Part shown: positions 1 to 6,793 of the stretch, one piece after another
Position numbering within the stretch: the stretch's first letter is position 1
Layout of the letters: each line of letters opens with the position of its first letter
Assembly (NCBI GenBank): GCA_035404185.1
Contig: DAONGN010000001.1
Location: 62,001-126,000 of the forward strand
DNA length: 64,000 nt
Source of the DNA: Candidatus Pacearchaeota archaeon
Lineage (GTDB): Bacteria; Patescibacteriota; Minisyncoccia; Minisyncoccales; Minisyncoccaceae
Direction: 5' to 3'
The notes under the pieces: model-generated
Databases searched by the model: none
The model's input: the letters and a program-made list of their open reading frames with translations, nothing else
What the model was told of the DNA's origin: nothing
Position numbers and translations under genes: made by a program

Positions 1-1
1 C

Positions 2-658
2 AAAGATAAATCAAAAAAACATCCTGAATATATTAATGCTGGATTATTCAATTACCCTGTTTTAATGGCTGCTGATATCCTTCTTTACGACACTGATATT
101 GTTCCAATTGGAAAAGATCAAACTCAACACGTTGAATTAACTAGAAATATTGCTGAAAAATTCAATAAGAAATATGGCAAAGTCTTTAAATTACCAAAAG
201 CTTTCGTTCCAGAACAAGGAGCAACGATTATGTCTCTTCAATTTCCTGAAAAGAAGATGTCAAAAACTGATGACGTAAAAGGATGTATTGGTTTATTCGA
301 TACGCCAAAAGAAATAAAAGAAAAGATAATGTCAGCAACCACTGATTCGGGAAAAGAAATTAAATACGACACAAAAAACAAAAAAGGAATTTCTAATTTA
401 ATGACCATCTATTCCCTATTCTCTGATAAAACATTCAAAGAAATAGAAAATGAATTTAAAGGAAAAGGATACGGTGACTTCAAAAAATCTCTAGCTGATT
501 TACTAATTGAGAAATTAGAACCGATAAGACAAAAAAGAAAAGAACTAGAAAATAATCCTGAATATATTAATAGAGTTCTAGAAAAAGGAGCGAAAAAGGC
601 TAGAAAAATCGCTGAAGAAACAATGGAGAAAATTAGAAAGAATATGGGATTGAAATAA
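2..658 (+). CDS. trpS: Tryptophanyl-tRNA synthetase, C-terminal part (5' end outside window)
   Basis: Class I aminoacyl-tRNA synthetase that charges tRNA-Trp in the cytoplasm. The reading frame is open from base 2, before the first ATG at 65, and reads NAGLFNYPVLMAADILLY, a TrpRS family signature, so the gene starts upstream of the window. It is followed by VPIGKDQTQH (tRNA and Trp pocket region) and the class I signature loop KMSKTDD, a KMSKS variant. The C-terminal helical anticodon-binding part is complete and ends in a lysine-rich tail. The gene ends at a hairpin with a T-run that it shares with the convergent gene. The assignment is firm; only the N-terminal Rossmann half is missing. Confidence 0.95.
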   Translation, partial: KDKSKKHPEYINAGLFNYPVLMAADILLYDTDIVPIGKDQTQHVELTRNIAEKFNKKYGKVFKLPKAFVPEQGATIMSLQFPEKKMSKTDDVKGCIGLFDTPKEIKEKIMSATTDSGKEIKYDTKNKKGISNLMTIYSLFSDKTFKEIENEFKGKGYGDFKKSLADLLIEKLEPIRQKRKELENNPEYINRVLEKGAKKARKIAEETMEKIRKNMGLK

Positions 659-673
659 TTTAATATTGTGTAT

Positions 674-709
674 AAAAAAGAGGACATATTTAACATTGTG
701 TCCTTTTTT
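674..709. terminator. Bidirectional intrinsic terminator between trpS and the orphan gene
   Basis: The stem AGGACA (681-686) / TGTCCT (699-704) is flanked by an A-run on the left and a T-run on the right, so it can stop transcription from both sides. The convergent gene's stop codon lies at its right edge. Confidence 0.8.
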
Positions 710-1259
710 ATTTGAATACCTCTTGTTTTGATTTTCTACCAACCACCTTAAACAAGGGTCTATTGTTGGCGATAAAAAATGCCTCATTTGTCAACTTTCT
801 TTGGATAGACAATTTTAATCTTCTGCCGTTGGATTTATTATTATTTTCCATCGGAGGAATATATGATTTTATCAGTTTTTGCTGAAAAATATTTACTCCC
901 TCTTTTATTTTTCCAAAAAATCTTAAGATGCAAATGCAATAATATTTTTTAGAAAAATCATCATAGGCAGATATAGAACCAACTAAAAAGCGTGCAGTTC
1001 CATTGAAAACTGCGTTAAGACTTTTTTCAATCGCCTCACACTCTTTTGTTTTAATTGGAAAAGAGCGTTTTTCTCCATCGTATTCGATGATCAAATACGA
1101 TTTTTCGGTACATATATGCAGGTCTCCGGCCTTAAAAGCCCTATTGATTTCCCTGCAAAAACGTCTATCTTCAATTCCCTCAAGGCTATCTTCAATTCCC
1201 TCAGGGATTAAATCCAGACCCATGAAATCTTCTTCGAATTCGATAAAATCCAATTTCAT
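708..1259 (-). CDS. Orphan hypothetical protein, 183 aa
   Basis: I do not recognise this protein. I start it at the ATG at 1259 rather than the longer frame opening at 1319, because AGGAGG lies about 8 bases before it. This is one of the best Shine-Dalgarno sequences in the window, and the extra N-terminal residues would fall in the promoter and terminator region. The protein has an acidic N-terminus (residues 1-30, rich in Glu and Asp), a central part with alternating hydrophobic residues suggesting beta structure (STEKSYLIIEYDGEKRSF region), and a basic C-terminal tail. There are no membrane segments and no catalytic motif I can name. It lies between two terminators and is therefore monocistronic. 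A TATAAT hexamer is present at 1296-1301 on its strand. Confidence 0.6.
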   Translation of the reverse strand: MKLDFIEFEEDFMGLDLIPEGIEDSLEGIEDRRFCREINRAFKAGDLHICTEKSYLIIEYDGEKRSFPIKTKECEAIEKSLNAVFNGTARFLVGSISAYDDFSKKYYCICILRFFGKIKEGVNIFQQKLIKSYIPPMENNNKSNGRRLKLSIQRKLTNEAFFIANNRPLFKVVGRKSKQEVFK

Positions 1260-1295
1260 ATGTCCAGACCTCCTAAGGACGAACAACTCTTGTAT

Positions 1296-1301
1296 ATTAT
1301 A
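1296..1301 (-). promoter_or_regulatory. -10 element for the orphan gene at 708-1259
   Basis: A perfect TATAAT on the minus strand, 36 bases before the ATG at 1259. No good -35 lies 16-18 bases upstream, where the neighbouring terminator sits, so it may depend on an activator or be weak. Confidence 0.45.
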
Positions 1302-1310
1302 AATAAGATA

Positions 1311-1335
1311 AAAAATCAAGCCCTACTGGGCTTGA
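1311..1335 (-). terminator. Intrinsic terminator of the phosphohexomutase gene, stop codon in its loop
   Basis: On the minus strand TCAAGCCC and GGGCTTGA (1316-1335) form an 8-bp stem with loop AGTA, followed by T residues. The TAG stop of the gene (1325-1323) falls in the loop and top of the stem, so the last codons are also terminator sequence. Confidence 0.85.
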
Positions 1336-2666
1336 ATTATCTCTTCTATTTCTTTTAATTTTTCTTCCATTATTTCTTTAGTCTTCCCTTCAACAATTAA
1401 TCTCAGTATTGGTTCAGTATTAGAAGCTCTAATAGAAAACCACCAATCATCAAAATCTATTCTGACCCCATCAATTGTTAATAATTTTCCATCAATATAT
1501 TTTTCTTTTACTTTATTGATAATCTCTTCTTTATTGTCAGCCTTAAAGTTAATTTCTCCAGAGTGATAATATTTCTCAAATGGCTCTATTAATTCTGATA
1601 ATTTCTTTCCTGTCTTTTTAATTTCTTTAAGTATTGTAAAAATTACAAAATAAGGAGCTTCGTAATAACTACCACTTTGTCTTAAATAGTAATGACCGGC
1701 ATATTCTCCTCCAAAAATGATATCCTTTTCCTTCATTAAAGCTTTAATAAAGGAATGTCCCACTTTACTTATTATCGCTTCGCCTTTCAGACTATTAATT
1801 GTTTCTCTGACAACATTACTGCAACGAATATCGTAAAGGATTTTATTGTTTGGATTATCTTTAAGAATTAATGAAGACATTAAAGATAAAATCATATCCG
1901 AAGGAATAACATTTCCTTTTTCATTAATAAAGAAAACCCTATCTCCATCTCCATCAAGAGCTACCCCAAAGTCAGCCTTGTCTTCAATAACTTTTTTTTG
2001 GAGCTTTTCTATATTTTCTTTTTTATGCGGATCAGGCTCATGATTAGGAAAATCACCGTCAAGTTCACTAAAAATATGCGTAAGATTAACTTGATTAAAC
2101 ATTTTAGGAACAAGAACACCTGAAACACTGTTAGCTGTGTCGACAATCATTTTTATATCAAAACTATCTTTTTCTTTATTGATAGAGATATAATCGTCTG
2201 AAACATCTTTTCTAATAATTTTTCCAATCTTTTCAACCTCGATAAAATTATTAGAAAGAACTAATTCTTTTATTTCTCCTATCCCAGAATCCCCGCTTAA
2301 AGGAATAGCTTCTTCTCTTACCATTTTAAATCCGTTGTATTGTTTGGGATTATGACTGGAGGTAATGTTAATCCCTCCATCATATTTATAGTTAGCAACT
2401 GAAAAATAAAGCGTTGGCGTGGCCGACAAACCGATATCAATAACATTAGCTCCTTGGCCGATTATTCCTTTTTTTAATTCATTAAAAAGAGAATCTGAAG
2501 ATTTTCTATTATCACGCCCTACTACTATCTGTGGATTATCCTTATTCGAAACTTTTTTAATAAATACCGCAAAAGCAGCCCCTATTTTATAAGCCGTTTC
2601 TTCATTAATTTCTTCAGGATAGATACCCCTAATATCGTATGCTTTAAATATTTTTTGATTTAACAT
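1323..2666 (-). CDS. Phosphomannomutase/phosphoglucomutase (alpha-D-phosphohexomutase family)
   Basis: Interconverts hexose 6-phosphate and 1-phosphate, supplying GDP-mannose or UDP-glucose pathways for surface glycans. The 447 residues carry all four family landmarks in order: the phosphoserine loop TSSHNP (102-107, Ser104 the phosphate carrier), the metal loop DGDGDR (238-243), the sugar-binding loop GGEYAGH (319-325) and the phosphate-binding loop RASNTEP (413-419). Length is normal for the family. It stands alone with its own terminator. Whether it prefers mannose, glucose or glucosamine phosphate cannot be told from sequence; the family (COG1109) is often bifunctional. CPR bacteria often use such enzymes for surface polysaccharide. 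Confidence 0.9.
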   Translation of the reverse strand: MLNQKIFKAYDIRGIYPEEINEETAYKIGAAFAVFIKKVSNKDNPQIVVGRDNRKSSDSLFNELKKGIIGQGANVIDIGLSATPTLYFSVANYKYDGGINITSSHNPKQYNGFKMVREEAIPLSGDSGIGEIKELVLSNNFIEVEKIGKIIRKDVSDDYISINKEKDSFDIKMIVDTANSVSGVLVPKMFNQVNLTHIFSELDGDFPNHEPDPHKKENIEKLQKKVIEDKADFGVALDGDGDRVFFINEKGNVIPSDMILSLMSSLILKDNPNNKILYDIRCSNVVRETINSLKGEAIISKVGHSFIKALMKEKDIIFGGEYAGHYYLRQSGSYYEAPYFVIFTILKEIKKTGKKLSELIEPFEKYYHSGEINFKADNKEEIINKVKEKYIDGKLLTIDGVRIDFDDWWFSIRASNTEPILRLIVEGKTKEIMEEKLKEIEEIIQAQ

Positions 2667-2710
2667 GTAAATTACATATTAATTTTACATTAAAATTGGA
2701 ATTGCTGCAA

Positions 2711-2742
2711 TAAAACAAAAACCCGAGAATAAAACCTCGGGT
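2711..2742 (-). terminator. Intrinsic terminator after the pilin-like gene
   Basis: The minus strand reads ACCCGAG, loop, CTCGGGT (plus 2721-2742), followed by TTTTTGTTTTA. A strong 7-bp stem just beyond the stop at 2757. Confidence 0.85.
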
Positions 2743-2756
2743 AGGGAAAAATAATT

Positions 2757-4391
2757 CTAATAACAACCTCTTGCAGTTATGTACGCGTGACAATTATGAT
2801 TCGGATAATCCATACAACCTTCATATATCAGACTGCCACAATTATCACATGCAGTACTACCACATCCAGTACAACAAGCCCAATTATAATTATCACCCGT
2901 CATATAAGGCATAGACTCAATAGCATGATTACTCCAACTATGAGATCCAGCAGTATATGGAATACTATACCCAGCATGCGAATTATGAGTAGTAGAACCA
3001 CAATAACCACCATATATTGATCGATCAGCAGTTGTAGTCCAATTTTGATATTGTGTCCATCCAGAAGGACAATCTGGGTAAAGACCATCAACCTGAGTAC
3101 CAATATCAGTAGTAACCGACCAACTGAACTTACAAACATAACACGAACTAACCCAAGTTAACGTTCCGCCAGCACTAGTACATTCATTAAGAGTATGGAC
3201 ATTATTGCATATAATAGGCGGACTTAACTTTAAGGCAGTACAAGTCTCACTAGTCGTTCCATCGTTCACTCCAGCACAAGTCCAAGTCCAGGGACCGGAA
3301 CCAGAAACAGAAGAAGCAATTCCAGCAGAACAGAGATCTGTTGTCGGAACAGAAGAATAATACGAACCATCAGCTGAACCACAGACACCATCTACAGATT
3401 TATTAGCAGTACAAGTCTCACTAGTCGTTCCATCGTTCACTCCAGCACAAGTCCAAGTCCAGGGACCGGAACCAGAAACAGAAGAAGCAATTCCAGCAGA
3501 ACAGAGATCTGTTGTCGGAGTAGTATATGAATTGGTGCCATCAGCTGAACCACAGACACCATCTTCAGTTTTGTTAACGGTACAGGTAGGAATATCCCCA
3601 ACATATTTTCCTTCACAAGTCCAAGTCCAGGGACCGGAACCAGAAACAGAAGAAGCAATTCCAGCAGAACAGAGATCTGTTGTCGGAGTAGTATATGAAT
3701 TGGTGCCATCAGCTGAACCACAGACACCATTTAAGGCTCTGTAGGCAGAACAAAAAGCTCTATCTCCACGATCTCCGTCACAAGTCCAAGAGACTGAGGC
3801 TCCTTCTTCTGGAAAAACAGGAGTTGTACCATCAAGCGTTCCTGCCGAACAAAAACTTGTAGCGGTAATAGTAGGCCAATCAGTAGCGCTAGAATTGTTA
3901 TATCCATTTGTAGAAGTATATTCAGAAAAATCACCGCAAGCTCCGTTAACAATAGTACCGATAGTATAATTATCAGTATCACAATTGTATGCATATATAT
4001 CATTAGGAGCAGGAGTAGAGAGTTTGGCGTAAATTTGGCAACTCTTTCCATCTGTTGAAATATAATAATAATAGGTTTCGGGATTAGGATCTGTTGGAAG
4101 ATTTGTTAAATATTTTTTTAAAAAATCTTCAACAACAGAAGAGCAACGAGTAGCCACGTCTCCTCCTCCAATTGTACATCCATTTTCGCCTGTAATAGGC
4201 TTGAGGGCATAATTTTCAGAAGAATAAGTAGTAACGGCATTGGCTAACAATTCAATGTCTGATTTCCTTTTAACATCTTTTCCAGCATTAACAGAATTAT
4301 TTAATTGAACAGCTATAAAACCAGAAAGAATAGAAATAACAACTATTACTATTAGTAACTCAATCAAAGTAAAAGCTTTTTGTTGCGACAT
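2757..4391 (-). CDS. Large pilin-like surface protein with tandem Cys/Trp repeats
   Basis: A 544-residue protein with a class III signal typical of type IV pilins: QQKAFTLIELLIVIVV at residues 3-18, that is a short leader, Phe at the expected cleavage site, Glu at +5 and a hydrophobic helix. It would be processed by PilD, which is encoded in this window. After a pilin-like head (about 20-145) come a diverged unit (149-220) and three near-identical 56-57 residue units (221-276, 277-333, 334-390), each with GVCGSADG, DLCSAG and a GPWTWTC core. The C-terminal 150 residues are rich in Cys, Trp, Tyr, His and Gly and unlike anything I recognise. I infer an exported, disulfide-stabilised adhesin-like minor pilin. 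It is far from the main pilus locus and has its own terminator. Confidence 0.75.
   Translation of the reverse strand: MSQQKAFTLIELLIVIVVISILSGFIAVQLNNSVNAGKDVKRKSDIELLANAVTTYSSENYALKPITGENGCTIGGGDVATRCSSVVEDFLKKYLTNLPTDPNPETYYYYISTDGKSCQIYAKLSTPAPNDIYAYNCDTDNYTIGTIVNGACGDFSEYTSTNGYNNSSATDWPTITATSFCSAGTLDGTTPVFPEEGASVSWTCDGDRGDRAFCSAYRALNGVCGSADGTNSYTTPTTDLCSAGIASSVSGSGPWTWTCEGKYVGDIPTCTVNKTEDGVCGSADGTNSYTTPTTDLCSAGIASSVSGSGPWTWTCAGVNDGTTSETCTANKSVDGVCGSADGSYYSSVPTTDLCSAGIASSVSGSGPWTWTCAGVNDGTTSETCTALKLSPPIICNNVHTLNECTSAGGTLTWVSSCYVCKFSWSVTTDIGTQVDGLYPDCPSGWTQYQNWTTTADRSIYGGYCGSTTHNSHAGYSIPYTAGSHSWSNHAIESMPYMTGDNYNWACCTGCGSTACDNCGSLIYEGCMDYPNHNCHAYITARGCY
3222..3731 (-). repeat. Tandem coding repeat, three units of about 170 bp
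   Basis: Three units encoding 56-57 residues each inside the pilin-like gene. A block of over 80 bases around GGACCGGAACCAGAAACAGA recurs almost without change in all three, which points to recent duplication or gene conversion. Unit number may vary between strains. Confidence 0.85.
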
Positions 4392-4454
4392 ATTTTAATT
4401 TAAAAAATAATATTATATTAATTATATATAAAAAATAATGAGAAGTAAACAACC

Positions 4455-4483
4455 TTGACCAAAACCCTTTAAATTGCTATATT
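4455..4483 (+). promoter_or_regulatory. Promoter of rpsF-ssb-rpsR
   Basis: TTGACC (4455-4460), 17-base spacer, TATATT (4478-4483), with a TGC extended -10 just before it. The predicted start near 4490 gives a leader of about 50 bases. Confidence 0.7.
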
Positions 4484-4490
4484 ATTAATA

Positions 4491-4521
4491 CCTTAAATTG
4501 CCTTCGCTAAGTAATATAAGG
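4491..4521 (+). promoter_or_regulatory. Leader hairpin upstream of rpsF, possible S6:S18 autoregulation site
   Basis: Bases 4491-4501 (CCTTAAATTGC) pair with 4511-4521 (GTAATATAAGG) over 11 positions with one A-A mismatch and one G-T pair, loop CTTCGCTAA. Many bacteria place an S6:S18-binding RNA in this leader. I do not see the CCG bulge of that motif, so the role is inferred from position only. Confidence 0.4.
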
Positions 4522-4542
4522 AATAATAATTAATACAAACAA

Positions 4543-5004
4543 ATGCTATTTTACGAAATAAATTTGCTGATTTCTCCCAATTTTACCGAGGATGAAATCT
4601 CCACTTTCATTGCTAAGATGGAAGCGGATCTGCAAAAATACGGAAAAATCGTCAGCGATAAGAAGGCTGAGAGAAAGAAACTGGCCTACTCCGTAGAAAA
4701 ACAAATAGAGGCATGGTTCTACTTTTTACAGCTTCGTCCTGAGATTCAAAACAAAAAAGAAATGCTTGATTCAATAGAAAAACTATTGAAAGAAGAAAAA
4801 GAAATTATCCGTTTCTTAATCATCAAGAAAGATACTAAAAAAACAGAAGCTCCGGCCAAACCTCAAAGGACAAGACCTCATAAAGAAGAAAAAATTGAAG
4901 AGATTGTTCCGACAGAAGAAACTGGGGTAGAAGAAAAACCTAAAAAGCAAAAAGTTCAGCTTGAAGAAATCGATAAAAAGCTGAATGAAATGCTAGGAGA
5001 ATAA
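4543..5004 (+). CDS. rpsF: 30S ribosomal protein S6 with long C-terminal extension
   Basis: Binds the 16S rRNA central domain together with S18. Residues 1-95 match the S6 fold: LFYEINLLISP at the start, YGKIVSDKKAERKKLAYSV in the middle and IIRFLIIKK at the end of the domain. It then continues for about 55 residues of Lys/Glu/Pro-rich, probably disordered sequence that ends in the amphipathic stretch LEEIDKKLNEMLGE. The extension makes it longer (153 aa) than typical S6 and is of a kind seen in CPR genomes. It is the first gene of the classical rpsF-ssb-rpsR operon, 35 bases before ssb. Identification is supported by both sequence and gene order. Confidence 0.93.
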   Translation: MLFYEINLLISPNFTEDEISTFIAKMEADLQKYGKIVSDKKAERKKLAYSVEKQIEAWFYFLQLRPEIQNKKEMLDSIEKLLKEEKEIIRFLIIKKDTKKTEAPAKPQRTRPHKEEKIEEIVPTEETGVEEKPKKQKVQLEEIDKKLNEMLGE

Positions 5005-5039
5005 ACACTTAAAGCTAAATATAATAAATTAGCAAAAAT

Positions 5040-5486
5040 ATGAATCTAAATAAAGTGTTTCTAATAGGAAGAATAGCTACAGACATTGAAATGAAAACTA
5101 CTTCTTCTGGGCAAAGCGTTTGCACTTTCTCTCTCGCTACCAATAGAACTTGGAAAGGTAAAGATGGACAAAAACAGGAAGAATCACAATTTCACCGTAT
5201 TGTTCTCTGGCAAAAACTAGCTGAAATCGCTTCACAGTTTCTAACTAAAGGATCTCTTGTTTTAATTGAAGGAAGAATACAAAATAGAAGCTGGGAAGAT
5301 AAAAATGGAGTCAAAAGATACACCACTGAAATTATCGGCGAAGGGATGCAAATGGGTCCAAGAATGCAAGGAGGTAGTAGCGATCCAGCTAAAAGCTTCT
5401 CTGCTCCCAAAAAACAAACTGAAGATGAAGATATTCCAATAATTGAAGACGGAGACGAAATCGACGTCAAGGATATCCCCTTTTAA
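5040..5486 (+). CDS. ssb: Single-stranded DNA-binding protein
   Basis: Coats single-stranded DNA during replication, repair and uptake. Residues 1-105 form the OB fold, with the family openings NKVFLIGRIATDIEMK and TNRTWKGKDGQ, FHRIVLWQKLAE and LVLIEGRIQNRSWEDKNG. A flexible linker follows and the tail is acidic, ending DEIDVKDIPF; a C-terminal DIPF after acidic residues is the usual partner-binding tip. Length (148 aa) is normal. Its place between the genes for S6 and S18 is the conserved bacterial order. Confidence 0.96.
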   Translation: MNLNKVFLIGRIATDIEMKTTSSGQSVCTFSLATNRTWKGKDGQKQEESQFHRIVLWQKLAEIASQFLTKGSLVLIEGRIQNRSWEDKNGVKRYTTEIIGEGMQMGPRMQGGSSDPAKSFSAPKKQTEDEDIPIIEDGDEIDVKDIPF

Positions 5487-5507
5487 TATACTAAATTAAG
5501 AAAAGAT

Positions 5508-5705
5508 ATGTATTGTTATTTCTGCAAAAAAAACTTACAAGAAATCAATTTCCACGATACAGAAACTCTTTCAAGATATGTTTCTAAGTCAGGAAAGATT
5601 AAACCTAAAGATAAAACTGGCGCTTGCGCTAAACATCAAAGGGAATTAACTACCGCCATTAAGAGAGCAAGAATAATGGCATTGATGCCCTTTGTAGCAA
5701 AATAA
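5508..5705 (+). CDS. rpsR: 30S ribosomal protein S18
   Basis: A 65-residue primary partner of S6 on the 30S platform. It carries a zinc-knuckle pattern Cys3-x2-Cys6 with Cys40-x2-His43, so it is a zinc-binding form of S18. The core LSRYVSKSGKIKPKD and the basic ending TTAIKRARIMALMPFV are family hallmarks. It is the last gene of the operon, 21 bases after ssb, and ends in a hairpin shared with recA. Confidence 0.95.
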   Translation: MYCYFCKKNLQEINFHDTETLSRYVSKSGKIKPKDKTGACAKHQRELTTAIKRARIMALMPFVAK

Positions 5706-5733
5706 AAAACAGCCCTAACTAGGGGCTGTTTTT
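5704..5733. terminator. Bidirectional terminator between rpsR and recA
   Basis: A-run, AACAGCCC, short loop, GGGGCTGTT, T-run. The recA stop codon (5734-5732) lies within its right arm. Confidence 0.85.
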
Positions 5734-6730
5734 AATTACTCTTAGCAATAATTTCTTTTTGAAGATCTTTTAAAATCTTTGGATTTTCTTTTAAGAACTC
5801 TTTAGCTTTTTCTAATCCTACTCCTAGCTTTATTTCTCCATATTGTAAACTTGCTCCCGATTTCTTAATCAGCTCTTCCTTTACTCCCAAATTTATTGCT
5901 TCAGACATCCTAGAAATTCCTTCATTGTAATAAATATCGAATTCGGCTGTCTTGAATGGAGCTGCTACTTTATTTTTAACAATTTTGGCTTTCACCCTAT
6001 TACCAACAATGTTCTCCCCCACTTTGATTTGAGCTATTCTTCTTAATTCAATTCTAACCGAACTGTAAAACTTTAAAGCCAAACCACCGGGAGTGGTTTC
6101 TGGATTACCAAATAAAATTCCAATCTTCATTCTAGTTTGATTTAGGAAAACAATTATTGTTTTTGTTTTAGAAACAATTCCCGACAATTTTCTTAAAGCT
6201 TGAGACATTAATCTAGCTTGTAACCCAATCTGCATTTCTCCCATCTCCCCAGCTACTTCTGCCTTGGGAACCAAAGCTGCTACGGAATCAATAACTATTA
6301 CATCCACCTCTCCAGACCTAACTAGGCTCTCGACAATCTGTAATCCCTGTTCTGCTGAGTCTGGCTGAGAGATTAAAAGATCGTCAGTATTAACTCCTAT
6401 TCTTTTAGCGTAATCGGGGTCTAAAGCATGCTCAGCGTCTATAAAGGCACATACTCCGCCCAGCTTCTGAGCTTCAGCTAAAATACTTAAAGACAATGTT
6501 GTTTTGCCAGTACTTTCCCCTCCATATATCTCAATAATTCTTCCTCGAGGAACACCCATCACACCTAAAGCTAAGTCAATTGAAAGAGAACCGGTTGGCA
6601 CAACATCAACATTGGCTTTTTGCGCATCTTTCAATTTCATTATCGCTCCTTCTCCAAATTTCTCTTTAATTTCTGATATCGCTTCAGCTAAATTTATTTT
6701 TTCTTTTTCTTCTATTTTTTTTCTTGCCAT
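5732..6730 (-). CDS. recA: Recombinase A
   Basis: ATP-dependent strand exchange protein for recombination, repair and integration of incoming DNA. Walker A is GGESTGKTT (70-78); Walker B is [11 protein letters not shown]; the L2 DNA-binding loop region [20 protein letters not shown] is present and intact. At 332 residues it is slightly short, because the acidic C-terminal tail found in E. coli RecA is nearly absent (the protein ends in [11 protein letters not shown]). That tail restrains DNA access, so its loss could make the enzyme more active; this is inference. The gene is monocistronic. No LexA box is visible near its promoter. Confidence 0.97.
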   Translation of the reverse strand: MARKKIEEKEKINLAEAISEIKEKFGEGAIMKLKDAQKANVDVVPTGSLSIDLALGVMGVPRGRIIEIYGGESTGKTTLSLSILAEAQKLGGVCAFIDAEHALDPDYAKRIGVNTDDLLISQPDSAEQGLQIVESLVRSGEVDVIVIDSVAALVPKAEVAGEMGEMQIGLQARLMSQALRKLSGIVSKTKTIIVFLNQTRMKIGILFGNPETTPGGLALKFYSSVRIELRRIAQIKVGENIVGNRVKAKIVKNKVAAPFKTAEFDIYYNEGISRMSEAINLGVKEELIKKSGASLQYGEIKLGVGLEKAKEFLKENPKILKDLQKEIIAKSN

Positions 6731-6756
6731 ATATTTAAATTATTTTTCGTAAATAT

Positions 6757-6784
6757 ATTGTATCAAATAAAAAGCAAGAATCAA
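6757..6784 (-). promoter_or_regulatory. recA promoter nested in the ftsK terminator
   Basis: TTGATT (6784-6779), 16-base spacer, TACAAT (6762-6757) on the minus strand. The -35 is inside the terminator hairpin loop of ftsK. Confidence 0.6.
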
Positions 6785-6793
6785 AGTTCTTGC
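6764..6793 (-). terminator. Terminator of the rpoB-rpoC-ftsK transcript, stop codon in its loop
   Basis: The minus strand reads GCAAGAA, loop CTTTGA, TTCTTGC, TTTTTATTT. The TGA stop of ftsK (6783-6781) is in the loop. Confidence 0.85.

Noticed and set aside
3437..3730. Long open frames on both strands across the pilin repeat region
   Set aside because: They are shadows of the repeated coding sequence in other frames; hydrophobic monotony and exact repeat structure show no independent coding.
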